NCBI GenBank assembly: GCA_963795055.1
Contig: CAWCGJ010000037.1
Coordinates: 1 to 64,000, forward strand
Length of the DNA stretch: 64,000 bases
DNA from: JASHPR01 sp963795055
Lineage (GTDB): Bacteria; Actinomycetota; Actinomycetes; Streptosporangiales; Streptosporangiaceae
Direction: 5' to 3'
This document shows positions 24,337 to 32,824 of the stretch, in pieces (the stretch's first letter is position 1; each line of letters starts with the position of its first letter). Below the pieces are notes generated by a model. That model was not told the DNA's origin, did no database searches, and saw only the letters and a program-made list of their open reading frames with translations. Position numbers and translations under genes: made by a program.

Positions 24337-26480
24337 TGTAAAGAAATAACACGGTGGTTCTCGGTTTGGGGTTTGATGTTGCGGTATGGCGATCTCGTCG
24401 GATGCGCGCGGCCAGCTGGCGTTGAGGTGGGAGGTGCTGTCGCCTCATCTGAACGAGCGGCAGCGGCGGTTGCTGCTGGGGGCGGAGGCCCGGTTGCTGG
24501 GGCATGGCGGGGTCCGGGCCGTCGCCCAGGTGGCGGGGGTGAGCGAGACCACCGTCCGGACCGGTGTCTTCGAGCTGGAGGAGGGCCAAGATCCGTTCCC
24601 GGATGGCCGGGCCAGGCGGCGGGGCGGGGGCCGCAAGAGCGCGGGGGAGCTGGATGCGGGGCTGGTGCCGGCGTTGCTGGCGTTGGTTGAGCCGGATGAG
24701 CGGGGGGATCCGGAGTCGCCGCTGCGGTGGACGACCAAGTCGCTGCGGCACCTGGCCACCGAGCTGACCCGGCAGGGGCGTCCGGTGTCGGCTCCGACGG
24801 CGGGACGGCTGCTGCGCGGGGCCGGGTTCAGCCTGCAGGCCAATGCCAAGACGCTTGAAGGTGCCCAGCACCGTGACCGGGACGCCCAGTTCCGCTATAT
24901 CTACGAGCGGGTCAAAGAGCACCAGGCCGGCGGGGAGCCGGTGGTCAGCGTGGACACCAAGAAGCGGGAGCAGCTGGGGCGGCTGCCGATGGCCGGCCGG
25001 GAGTGGCGGCCCCAGGGCCAGCCGGTGAAGGTGGAGGATCACTCCTTCTTCACCGGGCCGGAGGTGGAGCAGGCGATCCCGTACGGGATCTACGACATCA
25101 CCCGCGACAGCGGCTGGGTGAACGTCGGCACCGATCACGACACCTCGGTGTTCGCGGTGGAGTCCATCCGCCGCTGGTGGCGGGCCCGTGGCCGGGACGA
25201 CTACCCGGGCGCGTCCCGCCTGCTGATCACCGCGGATGCGGGCGGATCCAACAGCTACCGCTACCGGGTGTGGAAAAGCGAGCTGGCCGCCCTCGCGGCG
25301 GAGACCGGGCTGGTGATCACGGTCTGCCACTTCCCGCCCGGCACGTCGAAGTGGAACAAGATCGAGCACCGGCTGTTCAGCCACATCACCATGAACTGGC
25401 GGGGACGGCCGCTGACCAGCCATGAGGTGGTTGTCCAGACGATCGCGGCGACCCGTACCAGCCGCGGCCTGCGCGTCGAGGCGGTGTTAGACCCCGGCGA
25501 CTACCCCACCGGGGTCGCCGTCAGCCAAGAACGCTTCGCCGCCCTGCCACTCCAGCGCCACGCCGTGCGTGGCGCCTGGAACTACACTCTCCGCCCGGCG
25601 GCGGGCGCCCCGCCCGCCGGCGAAGGCACCACCGGTCAGCGCTCCAGCCCGGCCCACCGCCGTCAGCAGATGCTGGCCAAGCTCAACGACGAGCGGCTGA
25701 CCGGGATGACCCGCACCGACCTCGCTAGCCTGTGCACCGCGCTGGCCCCGCTTCAGGCAGCCCGCGCCCAGCAGCGCCACAGCGCCCAGCGCGGCGGCCG
25801 CGCCCGCCGGGCCGCCGGCAAGCCACGCGGCAAGCCGCTGTTCGACGATCCCGCCCGCGTCCTGCTCACCCTGCTCTACCAGCGGCAGGCGTGCTCCATG
25901 AACGTGCTCGCCGACCTGCTCGAAGTCACCGCCACCTGCATCGGTGACCTGGTCGGGGAAACCCGGGAAGTCCTCGAGGACCACGGCCACGCCACCGGCA
26001 CCGCGGCCGTCCGCTTCCCGACCGCACAGGCGCTTCGCACCTTCCTCGACAGCGACGCCCGCCCCCAGCGCGCCCAGATCACCGACCAGATCTCCCATCC
26101 GGCGCTGACCGGGCTCAGCCGCCCCCGCCTGCACGACCTCACCAGGCAACTCGCACCGCTGCAAGCCGCCCAGGCCGAACGCCTCAGCTACCAGCGGCGC
26201 GGCGGCCTGCGCCAGCCCACCGCCCGCGGCGGCGTCTTCCACCAAAAGATCAGCAACGCAGAACGCGTCCTGCTGGCCATCCTCCACCAGCGGCACCTGT
26301 GCACAATGGACGTGCTGGCCAGCCTCCTGGGTGTCTGCCGGTCCTCGGTCGGCAACGCCATCCGCGAAACCCTCCCGCTCCTCCACCAGGCCGGGCATGT
26401 CCCCACGCCAGCAACAGCCCGCTACCGCACCGGCAGCGACCTGCTCGCCGCCGTGGCATCCACGCCAGACTCCATGCCCA
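24337..26480 (+). mobile_element. ISAzo13-family element inserted in an IS256-family transposase
   Basis: The segment separates two adjacent codons of the IS256 transposase (CCGCAG at 24331-24336 and GAGCGC at 26481-26486). The left boundary starts TGTAAAGAAATAACACGG. I could not find the reverse complement of this sequence at the right boundary, so the right end may be deleted or the terminal repeats may be very short. No clear target duplication is visible. Confidence 0.7.
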
Positions 26481-26542
26481 GAGCGCCTGAACCGGGAAAT
26501 ACGCCGCCGGACCGACGTCGTGGGGATCTTCCCCGGCCGTGA
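24386..26542 (+). CDS. ISAzo13-family transposase with two C-terminal helix-turn-helix repeats
   Basis: 718 residues. Residues 1-415 are the DDE transposase: VRAVAQVAGVSETTVRTGVF (N-terminal HTH), PVVSVDTKKREQLGRL (first Asp), LLITADAGGSNSYRYRVWKS (second Asp) and FPPGTSKWNKIEHRLFSHIT (Glu). The following 300 residues are two tandem repeats of about 115 residues. They begin LTGMTRTDLASLCTALAPLQ and LTGLSRPRLHDLTRQLAPLQ and each contains ARVLLTLLYQRQACSMNVLA or ERVLLAILHQRHLCTMDVLA ahead of an HTH-like segment. The last 20 residues are read from the IS256 gene beyond 26480, so the native C-terminus is lost or altered. Confidence 0.85.
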   Translation: MAISSDARGQLALRWEVLSPHLNERQRRLLLGAEARLLGHGGVRAVAQVAGVSETTVRTGVFELEEGQDPFPDGRARRRGGGRKSAGELDAGLVPALLALVEPDERGDPESPLRWTTKSLRHLATELTRQGRPVSAPTAGRLLRGAGFSLQANAKTLEGAQHRDRDAQFRYIYERVKEHQAGGEPVVSVDTKKREQLGRLPMAGREWRPQGQPVKVEDHSFFTGPEVEQAIPYGIYDITRDSGWVNVGTDHDTSVFAVESIRRWWRARGRDDYPGASRLLITADAGGSNSYRYRVWKSELAALAAETGLVITVCHFPPGTSKWNKIEHRLFSHITMNWRGRPLTSHEVVVQTIAATRTSRGLRVEAVLDPGDYPTGVAVSQERFAALPLQRHAVRGAWNYTLRPAAGAPPAGEGTTGQRSSPAHRRQQMLAKLNDERLTGMTRTDLASLCTALAPLQAARAQQRHSAQRGGRARRAAGKPRGKPLFDDPARVLLTLLYQRQACSMNVLADLLEVTATCIGDLVGETREVLEDHGHATGTAAVRFPTAQALRTFLDSDARPQRAQITDQISHPALTGLSRPRLHDLTRQLAPLQAAQAERLSYQRRGGLRQPTARGGVFHQKISNAERVLLAILHQRHLCTMDVLASLLGVCRSSVGNAIRETLPLLHQAGHVPTPATARYRTGSDLLAAVASTPDSMPRAPEPGNTPPDRRRGDLPRP

Positions 26543-26650
26543 CGCCCTGATCCGCCTCGTCGGCGCTGTCCTGGCCGAGCAGCACGACGAATGGACCGAA
26601 GGACGCCGCTACCTCGGCCTCGACCTCCTCGCCCGCGGTCGGCCCGGCGA
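26481..26650 (+). pseudogene. IS256-family transposase, 3' part
   Basis: ERLNREIRRRTDVVGIFPGR, DALIRLVGAVLAEQHDEWTE and GRRYLGLDLLAR complete the transposase begun at 23320, continuing directly from SNNPQ. After DLLAR the sequence diverges from the usual ending. Same strand and order as the 5' part, which confirms a simple insertion. Confidence 0.85.
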
Positions 26651-26789
26651 AGTCCGAGACCATGCGCGCAGTCTGACATCAAGACCGCGCGGCGTCGGCA
26701 GAGCCACCGTTCGCCCAGCACGAACACTCCGCTGGCCCAGCCTTCGCTGCCATGATCACTCATTCGCATGCCGCCGTCGCAAATGTTCG

Positions 26790-27090
26790 GTCTATGCCGC
26801 GTTTAGCCGGCTTGGCCGTCGAGGAGGCCTCGCTCGAGCTGTATCTGCCTGGGCGCGAGGTCGAGCGGTCGCGGCGGTTCCATCTGCTGCTCGACGCGTA
26901 CGGCTGCGAGGGCGACCGTGAGGTGTTCGGGTCGGTGGTGCCGCAGCGAGCCCGGCGACAGGCCGGGGTCATCCGGCGCATGGCCGCGGCTGGCGATCCG
27001 GCGTGCGTCGCGCTCCTGCCGATCGCCGGCCTGCTGGAGTCCTCCGCGGTCGATGCCGAAGCGCTCCCGCGCGACTTCTGGCTGCGCTGA
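26790..27090 (+). pseudogene. C-terminal fragment of a phosphotransferase-like protein
   Basis: VEEASLELYLPGREVERSRR, FHLLLDAYGCEGDREVFGSV and PQRARRQAGVIRRMAAAGDP read as the last helices of an aminoglycoside-phosphotransferase-fold protein. The frame ends in EALPRDFWLR and stop. The kinase core with HGD and DxD motifs is missing; the upstream side borders the IS256 remnant, so insertion or deletion removed it. Confidence 0.5.
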
Positions 27091-27393
27091 CCATCCCCGG
27101 CCCTTGATGCGTGGACCGGTGCAGTCGGGACCATGGATATTTGGCGAAACCAAACCCAGCTCAGCAGCGAAGCAGTCACAGCTCCCTATTCGGGCGCCGG
27201 CGTGACCGCCCAGACTCAAATTCACCACCCGTAATCAATCCTGCTCGATGACAATGCGCGTTGATCCGCCGATATGGGCGGGTGGCTCATTTCGGCGGTG
27301 GATCGGCGAGATCGCACAGGTCGGGGTTTACGGGGTGGGCGCTACGCAGCGGGGTGGGTTCTTGTTTGCTCGTGTACGGCGCGGGCCGCGGGC
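27091..27393. other. Intergenic region, nothing recognised
   Basis: About 300 bases between two converging gene ends. No motif, repeat or convincing hairpin was noted. Confidence 0.45.
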
Positions 27394-28047
27394 TTACCGG
27401 CTGCCAGCGTTGCCGTCGCTGCCGAGGCCGAGCCGGCGGTGCGCGACCTGGCGGGCCATGTCCAGGACCGCGGGGTCATCGTGCAGGACGAAGTTGGCGT
27501 CGGCGGCCAGGATGATCCCGTTCAGTTCGAAGGCGAGCCGGTCGGGGTCCTCGCCTGCGGGGAGTTCGTTCTGCTCGATAGCGGTGGCGGCGAAGCCTCG
27601 GAGCAGGTCCACGAACCCGGCCTGGAAGGCGGCGACGCTTTCCTTGACGGGACCGGGGCGGGTACCCATCTCCAGGGCCGCGCCGGCGAAGAAACACCCG
27701 CCGGGGAAGGTGCGGCGCCGCAGGTGATCGAAGAACGCCTGGCACACCGCCGCGAGCTGGGCCAGGCCGGCGGGGGCCGCTAGGGCGGGCTGGACGACTT
27801 CGTCGGCGAAGATCCGGCCTGCTTCTTGCACGGTGGCCAGCTGGAGTTCCTGCTTGGAGCCGAAGTGCGCGTATAGGCCGCTCTTGCTCATGCCGATCGC
27901 GGCGGCCAGGTGCCCGATCGACAGGCCCTCGAGCCCGTCGACGGTGGCCAGCGACGCGGCGGCGCGCAAGATCGCGCTGCGGGTGCGTTCCCCGTCGGCG
28001 CGCGGGCGCCGCCGGGGGCGGGTTGTGTGGCTGGCGGTCTGGTTCAT
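27394..28047 (-). CDS. TetR family transcriptional regulator
   Basis: About 217 residues. The HTH spans TRSAILRAAASLATVDGLEG, LSIGHLAAAIGMSKSGLYAH and FGSKQELQLATVQEAGRIFA. The C-terminal domain (FPGGCFFAGAALEMGTRPGP) resembles the TetR_C_16/YxaF-like group. ATG at 28047 is the first start after the intergenic dyads. It is divergent from the DsrE-family gene, and the double operator between them points to autoregulation plus control of that gene. Confidence 0.92.
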   Translation of the reverse strand: MNQTASHTTRPRRRPRADGERTRSAILRAAASLATVDGLEGLSIGHLAAAIGMSKSGLYAHFGSKQELQLATVQEAGRIFADEVVQPALAAPAGLAQLAAVCQAFFDHLRRRTFPGGCFFAGAALEMGTRPGPVKESVAAFQAGFVDLLRGFAATAIEQNELPAGEDPDRLAFELNGIILAADANFVLHDDPAVLDMARQVAHRRLGLGSDGNAGSR

Positions 28048-28061
28048 CGTCTTGACAAGAT

Positions 28062-28103
28062 AGCACGACCGGTCGTACTTTCCCTAGTACGAACGATCGT
28101 GCT
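28062..28103. promoter_or_regulatory. Double TetR operator
   Basis: Two 17-bp blocks, AGCACGACCGGTCGTAC (28062-28078) and GTACGAACGATCGTGCT (28087-28103), are inverted copies with 15 of 17 matches. Each core is itself a palindrome: ACGACCGGTCGT is perfect and ACGAACGATCGT is 10 of 12. Core centres are 24 bp apart. TTGACA at 28052-28057 may be a -35 box for the DsrE gene, with the first operator covering the core promoter. Confidence 0.75.
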
Positions 28104-28167
28104 AACTAAGCCGGAGCACCGGGAGGTCCGGACCGGCCGCGGTGGCACCGGAGGAAAGGGAGCGGTC

Positions 28168-28533
28168 ATGGCCGGCAAGGCAGTGATCAGTCTCAGCACC
28201 GGCATGGAGGACCCCGAGAAGGTGACCGTGGCGTTCCTCGTCGCGGTCGGCGCCGCCGAATCGGGGCGGCCGACCCTGATGTTCCAGGCCAAGGAAGCCG
28301 TCCGGCTCGCGCTGGACGGCGTGGCGGCCGGCGTGGCGTGCGAGGGCTGTCCTCCGCTGCCCGACCTGCTGGCCCGGTATGACAAGGCCGGCGGCCGGTT
28401 CATGGTCTGCCCGGTCTGCTTCAACGCCAAGCACCTGGACAAGGGCGCCCTGCTGCCCAACGCCGACCTGGCCGGCAGCGTCCAGCTGTGGGAATGGATC
28501 GGGGACGAAGGGGCGACAACCTTCAGTTACTGA
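28168..28533 (+). CDS. DsrE family protein
   Basis: About 121 residues. AVISLSTGMEDPEKVTVAFL, then RPTLMFQAKEAVRLAL, form the DsrE/DsrF-like alpha/beta fold. Cysteines occur in VACEGCPPLPDLL and GGRFMVCPVCFNA, where this fold carries its sulfur-handling Cys, so a persulfide-transfer or thiol-sensing role is plausible. ATG follows GGAGGAAAGGGAGCGGTC. It is the only gene under the divergent TetR-controlled promoter. Confidence 0.88.
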   Translation: MAGKAVISLSTGMEDPEKVTVAFLVAVGAAESGRPTLMFQAKEAVRLALDGVAAGVACEGCPPLPDLLARYDKAGGRFMVCPVCFNAKHLDKGALLPNADLAGSVQLWEWIGDEGATTFSY

Positions 28534-29137
28534 AGACCGCATTCAGGATCGAGCATGTCATGAGCGCCCGGGTACCTGCTGCCACGAGGGTGGATACGGC
28601 CCCGCCACGATCCGGTCCTGGGATACACGCCAGGGAGCCAGCCCGCCCAGATCTGGCCGTTCGGGGCGGTCCGGTCACGGCAAACTCGCCACCCGAAGAA
28701 TGCGCCGAATCGGCAGGGATCTGTTCTTATTTGGCAGCTGAAGGCATGCGCGACATGGTCACCGTCGGTGGCGTGCATCCCCAAGCGGGCGGAACCGCAA
28801 GCAGTTGGCCGAGATTGCCACTCAAGGGTAAATTGAGACTGGAGAGCGTGTTGTTAATTAGAAGTACCTGTGTGGTGTTCCCGAGATTCGAAGTAAAGCA
28901 CTGCTAACTTACCTGACTGTCCGACGGTCTCATGCTGGGGATGGCCAGCCCGGAGGCGGTCAGTCCGAGCCAGTGATCGGACGCGCCTAACGCCGAGTCT
29001 GTATTGCTCGTCGGTGGCGAATTCGCTGCAGCTGAGCGGCGCAGAACCGCCAGTTCTGGTGCTTCCTGAGGTGTGCCTCGTCCTAGCCGATCGCCTCGCC
29101 AGGTGCGGCCCGGGCCGGGTGATCGTCCACAGCAGGG
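28534..29137. other. Intergenic region, nothing recognised
   Basis: About 600 bases between the DsrE gene and the FtsX-type permease, both ending here. Locally less GC-rich near 28850-28910. No gene, hairpin or repeat was convincing. Confidence 0.45.
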
Positions 29138-31459
29138 CTACTCGAAGCGGACGTTGCCGGGGGTGGTCATGCGGCGCAGTAGTGGCAGTGTCACCGTGAT
29201 GACTCCGAACGCGAGGGCGAGGCCGATGCCCATTAGGGCGTAGTAGTCCGACCCGAGTTGCGGGATCGCTGTCCCGGCCGGCGCGAGCCGGACGAACGCC
29301 AGGACGGACGTGCCGTAGGCGATGCCCGCGGCCACTATGGTGGCGGCCGCCAGCGGAACCGCCGCTTCCATCAAGACGACCCGGGACAGCACGCCGACCG
29401 GGGTGCCGCTGACCCGCAGCAGGGTGAACGGGCGCTTTCTGTCGACCAGCCCGCCGCCGACCGCGACTGCGAGGCTGCACCCGGCCACGATCAGGGTGAG
29501 CGCGACCGCGGCGTACACGATCTTCTCGAATGTGGCCGCCCGGGCGAGCCGGATGTCGAGTGTCTCGCCGAACGTCCGCGGCGGCGTCGGCGCTGAGCCC
29601 TGGCCGCCGGATTCCGTCGGCGCGGTGTTGACGGCCAGGTACGTGCGGACCCGCTCCAGCGTGGCCGGGCTGTTCACCCGCACCAGGACCGTTATCAGGC
29701 TCAGCTTGGCCAGGTCGCCCGGGTACGGGGGGCTGGACGAGCTGGCGATCGGGGCGGTGTTGTACATGGGGTTGTCGCCGTAGAGGGAGTTGTCGGTGAC
29801 CTCGACCGCTTGCAGGCCGGGCGCGCACTGGCCGAGCACCGCGAGGCCGCGCAGCGCCGAGCAGGTCATCACGCTGGGGCCCGCCTGGAACGCCCCGCCG
29901 CCGCCAGGCCCCTTGCCCTTGCCGCCAGGCCCGCCGCCGGGGCCGGCGCCAGGCCCGGAGGCCGCCCCGGGGGCGAGCGATGCGTATATCGGGTAGACGT
30001 CGGCGCCCTTGATGGCGTTCAGGGCGCTGAGCAGCTTGGCCCCGGCGTGCGGGGAGAGCCCGAGCCCGCTGTCGAGCAGCACGTTGCTGAGCGCGCCCGC
30101 CGTCGGCGTCGCCTCGGTCGCGTTCACCGCGGGCACTAGCGTGCCCACCATCGTGCCGAGGAAGACGGCGAGGACCAGCCCGGTCACCGACCGGAAGGCC
30201 CTGTTCGGGTTGTCGGCCAGCCGCCGGGTCGACAGCAGTGCCGACGATCCCGGGATGAGGCGGCCGAACAGCCGCGACGCGACCGAGGTGAGCCACGGAC
30301 CTGCTATGACCAGGCCGACCATCGTGACCAGCAGGCCCGGGTAGGCCGGCGCGCCGATCGACTTGTGCGTGGTCTTCGACAGCCCGTACACGTACAACCC
30401 GAGGCCGAGCACCAGCGGGGCCAGCCGCCACAACGCTGGCGGCTTCGGCCTGGCTCGCCGGCTCACGCCGAGCGGGGAGACCTGCACCCGGCGCAGCGAT
30501 ATCAGCGCCGCGACGGCGGCCGCCACCGGCACCCCCACCAGCATCGCGAGGTATCCCCAGACGGTGGGCGTGATCTGGGATTCGAAGTACGGCGTGCCGA
30601 CCAGCGCTGCCCCGGCGAGCGCTGGCCGTACCAGCAGGAAGATGACAACACCGAGAACCGCGCCGCAGAACGCGCTGACCACCGACTCGACCGACGCGAT
30701 CACCCGGATGTCGCCGGGCGTCCCGCCGACCAGCCGCAGCGCGGCGAACCGCTCCTCCCGCCGGTCCGCCGCCAGCCGGGTCGCGGTGCTGATCAGCACC
30801 AGCATCGGGAACAGCACAGCGAGGAGGCCGACGCCGAACGCGTACCGGAAGAACGAGGTGAACACTTCCTGCGACGGAGCGGTGGCGATGGACGTGACCC
30901 ACTGCGTGCCGGGCACCGGGGCCGGGGTGGCGAGGGCGTGCTTCGCCCGCGGAGGCGCGGCCGCCGCCGTGAGCGCGGCGGGCCGGTACCCGATGTAGAT
31001 CACCAGGTCGTTGGCCCCGTTCAGCGCCGCGTCGCCAATCATCCCGGCCAGGTGCCCGGGGAACCGGTCGCCTAGCTCGTCGGCGGGCACCGTCTTCAGC
31101 AAGGCGGCCAGCGCAGGTGACGCGTAGTACTCACCGGGCGCCGGCAGCCTCGTGATACCAGGCGGCACCGGCGCGCCGGCGCCCAGCGGCGCGACGTCCA
31201 GCCGGGTGATGGTCTGCCCCTGGTAGAAGTCCACGCTGTCGTTCCACAGCTCCCCGCGCGACGGCAGTGGCGAGGGCACCGCCGCGCCCGTCGTGCAGGA
31301 CCAGCAGGCCTGGCCGGCGTTGGCCTGGAAGGCGTGGAACTCGGCGAGCACGCCGAGCAGCAGCGCCACGCCGACCGCGACCGCCGCGGCGGTGATCAGC
31401 AGGCGCACCAGCGCCTCCCGGCCGCTGCGCAGGGTCAGCTGCAGGCCGAGGCGGAGCAT
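29138..31459 (-). CDS. FtsX-like ABC transporter permease
   Basis: About 773 residues with two FtsX-type units: an N-terminal helix (LLITAAAVAVGVALLLGVLA), a long extracellular domain, helices near YAFGVGLLAVLFPMLVLIS and the conserved ADRREERFAALRLVGGTPGD. The second unit has FRSVTGLVLAVFLGTMVGTL and DRKRPFTLLRVSGTPVGVLS. The second external domain contains a Gly/Pro/Lys-rich insert (GPGAGPGGGPGGKGKGPGG). ATG at 31459 overlaps the ATPase stop (TAATG). MacB/LolCDE-like systems of this type act on envelope substrates or antimicrobial peptides rather than importing nutrients. Confidence 0.9.
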   Translation of the reverse strand: MLRLGLQLTLRSGREALVRLLITAAAVAVGVALLLGVLAEFHAFQANAGQACWSCTTGAAVPSPLPSRGELWNDSVDFYQGQTITRLDVAPLGAGAPVPPGITRLPAPGEYYASPALAALLKTVPADELGDRFPGHLAGMIGDAALNGANDLVIYIGYRPAALTAAAAPPRAKHALATPAPVPGTQWVTSIATAPSQEVFTSFFRYAFGVGLLAVLFPMLVLISTATRLAADRREERFAALRLVGGTPGDIRVIASVESVVSAFCGAVLGVVIFLLVRPALAGAALVGTPYFESQITPTVWGYLAMLVGVPVAAAVAALISLRRVQVSPLGVSRRARPKPPALWRLAPLVLGLGLYVYGLSKTTHKSIGAPAYPGLLVTMVGLVIAGPWLTSVASRLFGRLIPGSSALLSTRRLADNPNRAFRSVTGLVLAVFLGTMVGTLVPAVNATEATPTAGALSNVLLDSGLGLSPHAGAKLLSALNAIKGADVYPIYASLAPGAASGPGAGPGGGPGGKGKGPGGGGAFQAGPSVMTCSALRGLAVLGQCAPGLQAVEVTDNSLYGDNPMYNTAPIASSSSPPYPGDLAKLSLITVLVRVNSPATLERVRTYLAVNTAPTESGGQGSAPTPPRTFGETLDIRLARAATFEKIVYAAVALTLIVAGCSLAVAVGGGLVDRKRPFTLLRVSGTPVGVLSRVVLMEAAVPLAAATIVAAGIAYGTSVLAFVRLAPAGTAIPQLGSDYYALMGIGLALAFGVITVTLPLLRRMTTPGNVRFE

Positions 31460-32190
31460 TACCTGGCCGCCTTCGCCGCGGCGACCTGCTCGCCGACCGC
31501 GCCAAGGTCTCCCGACACCAGCCCGTCGCGCACCATCACCACGCGCTCGGCGCACGCGGCGACCCGGGCGTCGTGCGTGACGAGGACCACCGTCGTGCCC
31601 CCCTCGCGGGCCAGCCCAGTCAGCAGGTCCATCACCGTCTCGCCGGTCAGGGAGTCCAGCGACCCGGTCGGCTCGTCGGCGAAGATCACCTTCGGCGCCA
31701 GTGCCAGCGCCCGGGCGACCGCCACCCGCTGCGCCTCGCCGCCGGACAGCTCACCGGTCCGGTTGGCGCCCTTGTCCCCGATGCCCAGCCGGTCCAGCCA
31801 CGCGTCCGCGGTCTTGTAGGCGGCGCGCCGCCGCACCCGGTTGAGCAGCAGCGGCAGCGCCACGTTGTCCGCCGCGGTGAGCTCCGGCACCAGCTGGCCG
31901 AACTGGAACACGAAGCCGAACGCGGTCCGGCGCAGCTTCGTGCGTTCAGCTTCGCCTAGCGTGTCAAGGCGCCGCCCGTCGAACCACACCTCGCCGCGGT
32001 CGGGTTCGAAGATCCCGGCCAGGCAGTGCAGCAGGGTTGACTTGCCAGACCCGCTCGGGCCCATGATCGCCAGGATCTCGCCCGGGCTGGCGGCCACGCT
32101 CGCGCCGCGCAGCGCCGGGGTCTGGCCGAAGGATTTGACGACGTCGCGGGCCTCGATCAGGTGCGCGCGTGTCACGACGGGACTGCTCAT
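31459..32190 (-). CDS. ABC transporter ATPase (LolD/MacB type)
   Basis: About 243 residues. Walker A is MGPSGSGKSTLL, signature GELSGGEAQRVAVARALALA, Walker B KVIFADEPTGSLDS, switch VLVTHDARVAACAERVV: the classic FtsE/LolD/MacB ATPase. The start ATG at 32190 overlaps the PadR stop (ATGA). It forms one operon with the upstream PadR and the downstream FtsX permease. Confidence 0.94.
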   Translation of the reverse strand: MSSPVVTRAHLIEARDVVKSFGQTPALRGASVAASPGEILAIMGPSGSGKSTLLHCLAGIFEPDRGEVWFDGRRLDTLGEAERTKLRRTAFGFVFQFGQLVPELTAADNVALPLLLNRVRRRAAYKTADAWLDRLGIGDKGANRTGELSGGEAQRVAVARALALAPKVIFADEPTGSLDSLTGETVMDLLTGLAREGGTTVVLVTHDARVAACAERVVMVRDGLVSGDLGAVGEQVAAAKAAR

Positions 32191-32729
32191 TGTTTCGGCG
32201 CCCTTTCCGGGGTAACCACTGCGGCTAGTTCCGCCAGACGTGCTGACGTGAGGTCGATCCACCGAAGGTCCGCCTCCAGGTGGAACAGGGCGTGGTCGGC
32301 GAGCAGCACGTCAACCAGCGCACCGTCGCGCCTGAGTTCGGTGAGCTCCTGCATCCGCCTGATGTGCGCCGAACGCTGCCTGTCCAGGTAAGCCGTAGCC
32401 GGCTTGCCGAGCATGAGGGCCAGCGTGACCTTGGCGAACAAGACCGTCTGCAGGTGCGGCTCGGGCTCGACCGGATCGGCCAGCCACGCGTCGACCTCCG
32501 CCCGGCCGGCGTCGGTGATCGAGTAAGGCTTGCGGTCCGGTCCGTCGCCCGGTTCGGCCTCGCCGCCGAGGACCTTGCCGTCGCGGGCCAGCCGGCCGAG
32601 CGTGGAGTAAACCTGCCCGAACGGCAGCTGCTTGCCTCGCCCGAAGTAGGTGTCATAGTCACGCTTGAGGTCGTAGCCGTGGCTAGGCTCGCGCTCAAGC
32701 AGGCCAAGGAGGGTCAGGGGGACACTCAC
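32187..32729 (-). CDS. PadR family transcriptional regulator
   Basis: About 180 residues. The winged helix reads VPLTLLGLLEREPSHGYDLK, LPFGQVYSTLGRLARDGKVL and KPYSITDAGRAEVDAWLADP, followed by the C-terminal Vir_act_alpha_C helices (FHLEADLRWIDLTSARLAEL) of longer PadR proteins. GTG at 32729 is preferred; ATGs further upstream would read through the presumed promoter. First gene of the padR-ATPase-permease operon, which it probably represses. Confidence 0.9.
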   Translation of the reverse strand: MSVPLTLLGLLEREPSHGYDLKRDYDTYFGRGKQLPFGQVYSTLGRLARDGKVLGGEAEPGDGPDRKPYSITDAGRAEVDAWLADPVEPEPHLQTVLFAKVTLALMLGKPATAYLDRQRSAHIRRMQELTELRRDGALVDVLLADHALFHLEADLRWIDLTSARLAELAAVVTPERAPKQ

Positions 32730-32738
32730 CCTCGCGAA

Positions 32739-32755
32739 TGTACACTTGGTGTATA
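32739..32755. promoter_or_regulatory. Candidate PadR operator
   Basis: TGTACACTTGGTGTATA has 7-bp arms (TGTACAC/GTGTATA, 6 of 7 pairs) with a 3-bp centre, 10 bp upstream of the padR start. The ATAC and TGTA core resembles known PadR-family operators (ATGT-ACAT type), so autorepression is likely. Confidence 0.55.
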
Positions 32756-32770
32756 CGCAAGGCAAATAAT

Positions 32771-32815
32771 ATCCAGAGCGGTCCGTGGCGACTGTCATCA
32801 CGGACCGCTCTGGAT
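32771..32815 (-). terminator. Perfect 16-bp hairpin
   Basis: ATCCAGAGCGGTCCGT (32771-32786) and ACGGACCGCTCTGGAT (32800-32815) are exact inverted repeats with a 13-base loop. On the minus strand the hairpin is followed by ATATTATTTG; on the plus strand by GAAAGGGTTTT. It lies 9 bases after the stop of the minus-strand remnant ending at 32825, and also separates that remnant from the padR promoter. Confidence 0.65.
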
Positions 32816-32824
32816 GAAAGGGTT

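Noticed and set aside
24337..24690. Continuation of the IS256 transposase frame
   Set aside because: Reads the inserted ISAzo13 element in a wrong frame; the true continuation is at 26481.
25487..26398. 303-codon minus-strand Gly/Val-rich frame
   Set aside because: Mirror of the C-terminal repeats of the ISAzo13 transposase; no motif.
28854..30902. 682-codon minus-strand frame
   Set aside because: Shadow frame of the FtsX permease, Arg/Gly-rich with no helices.
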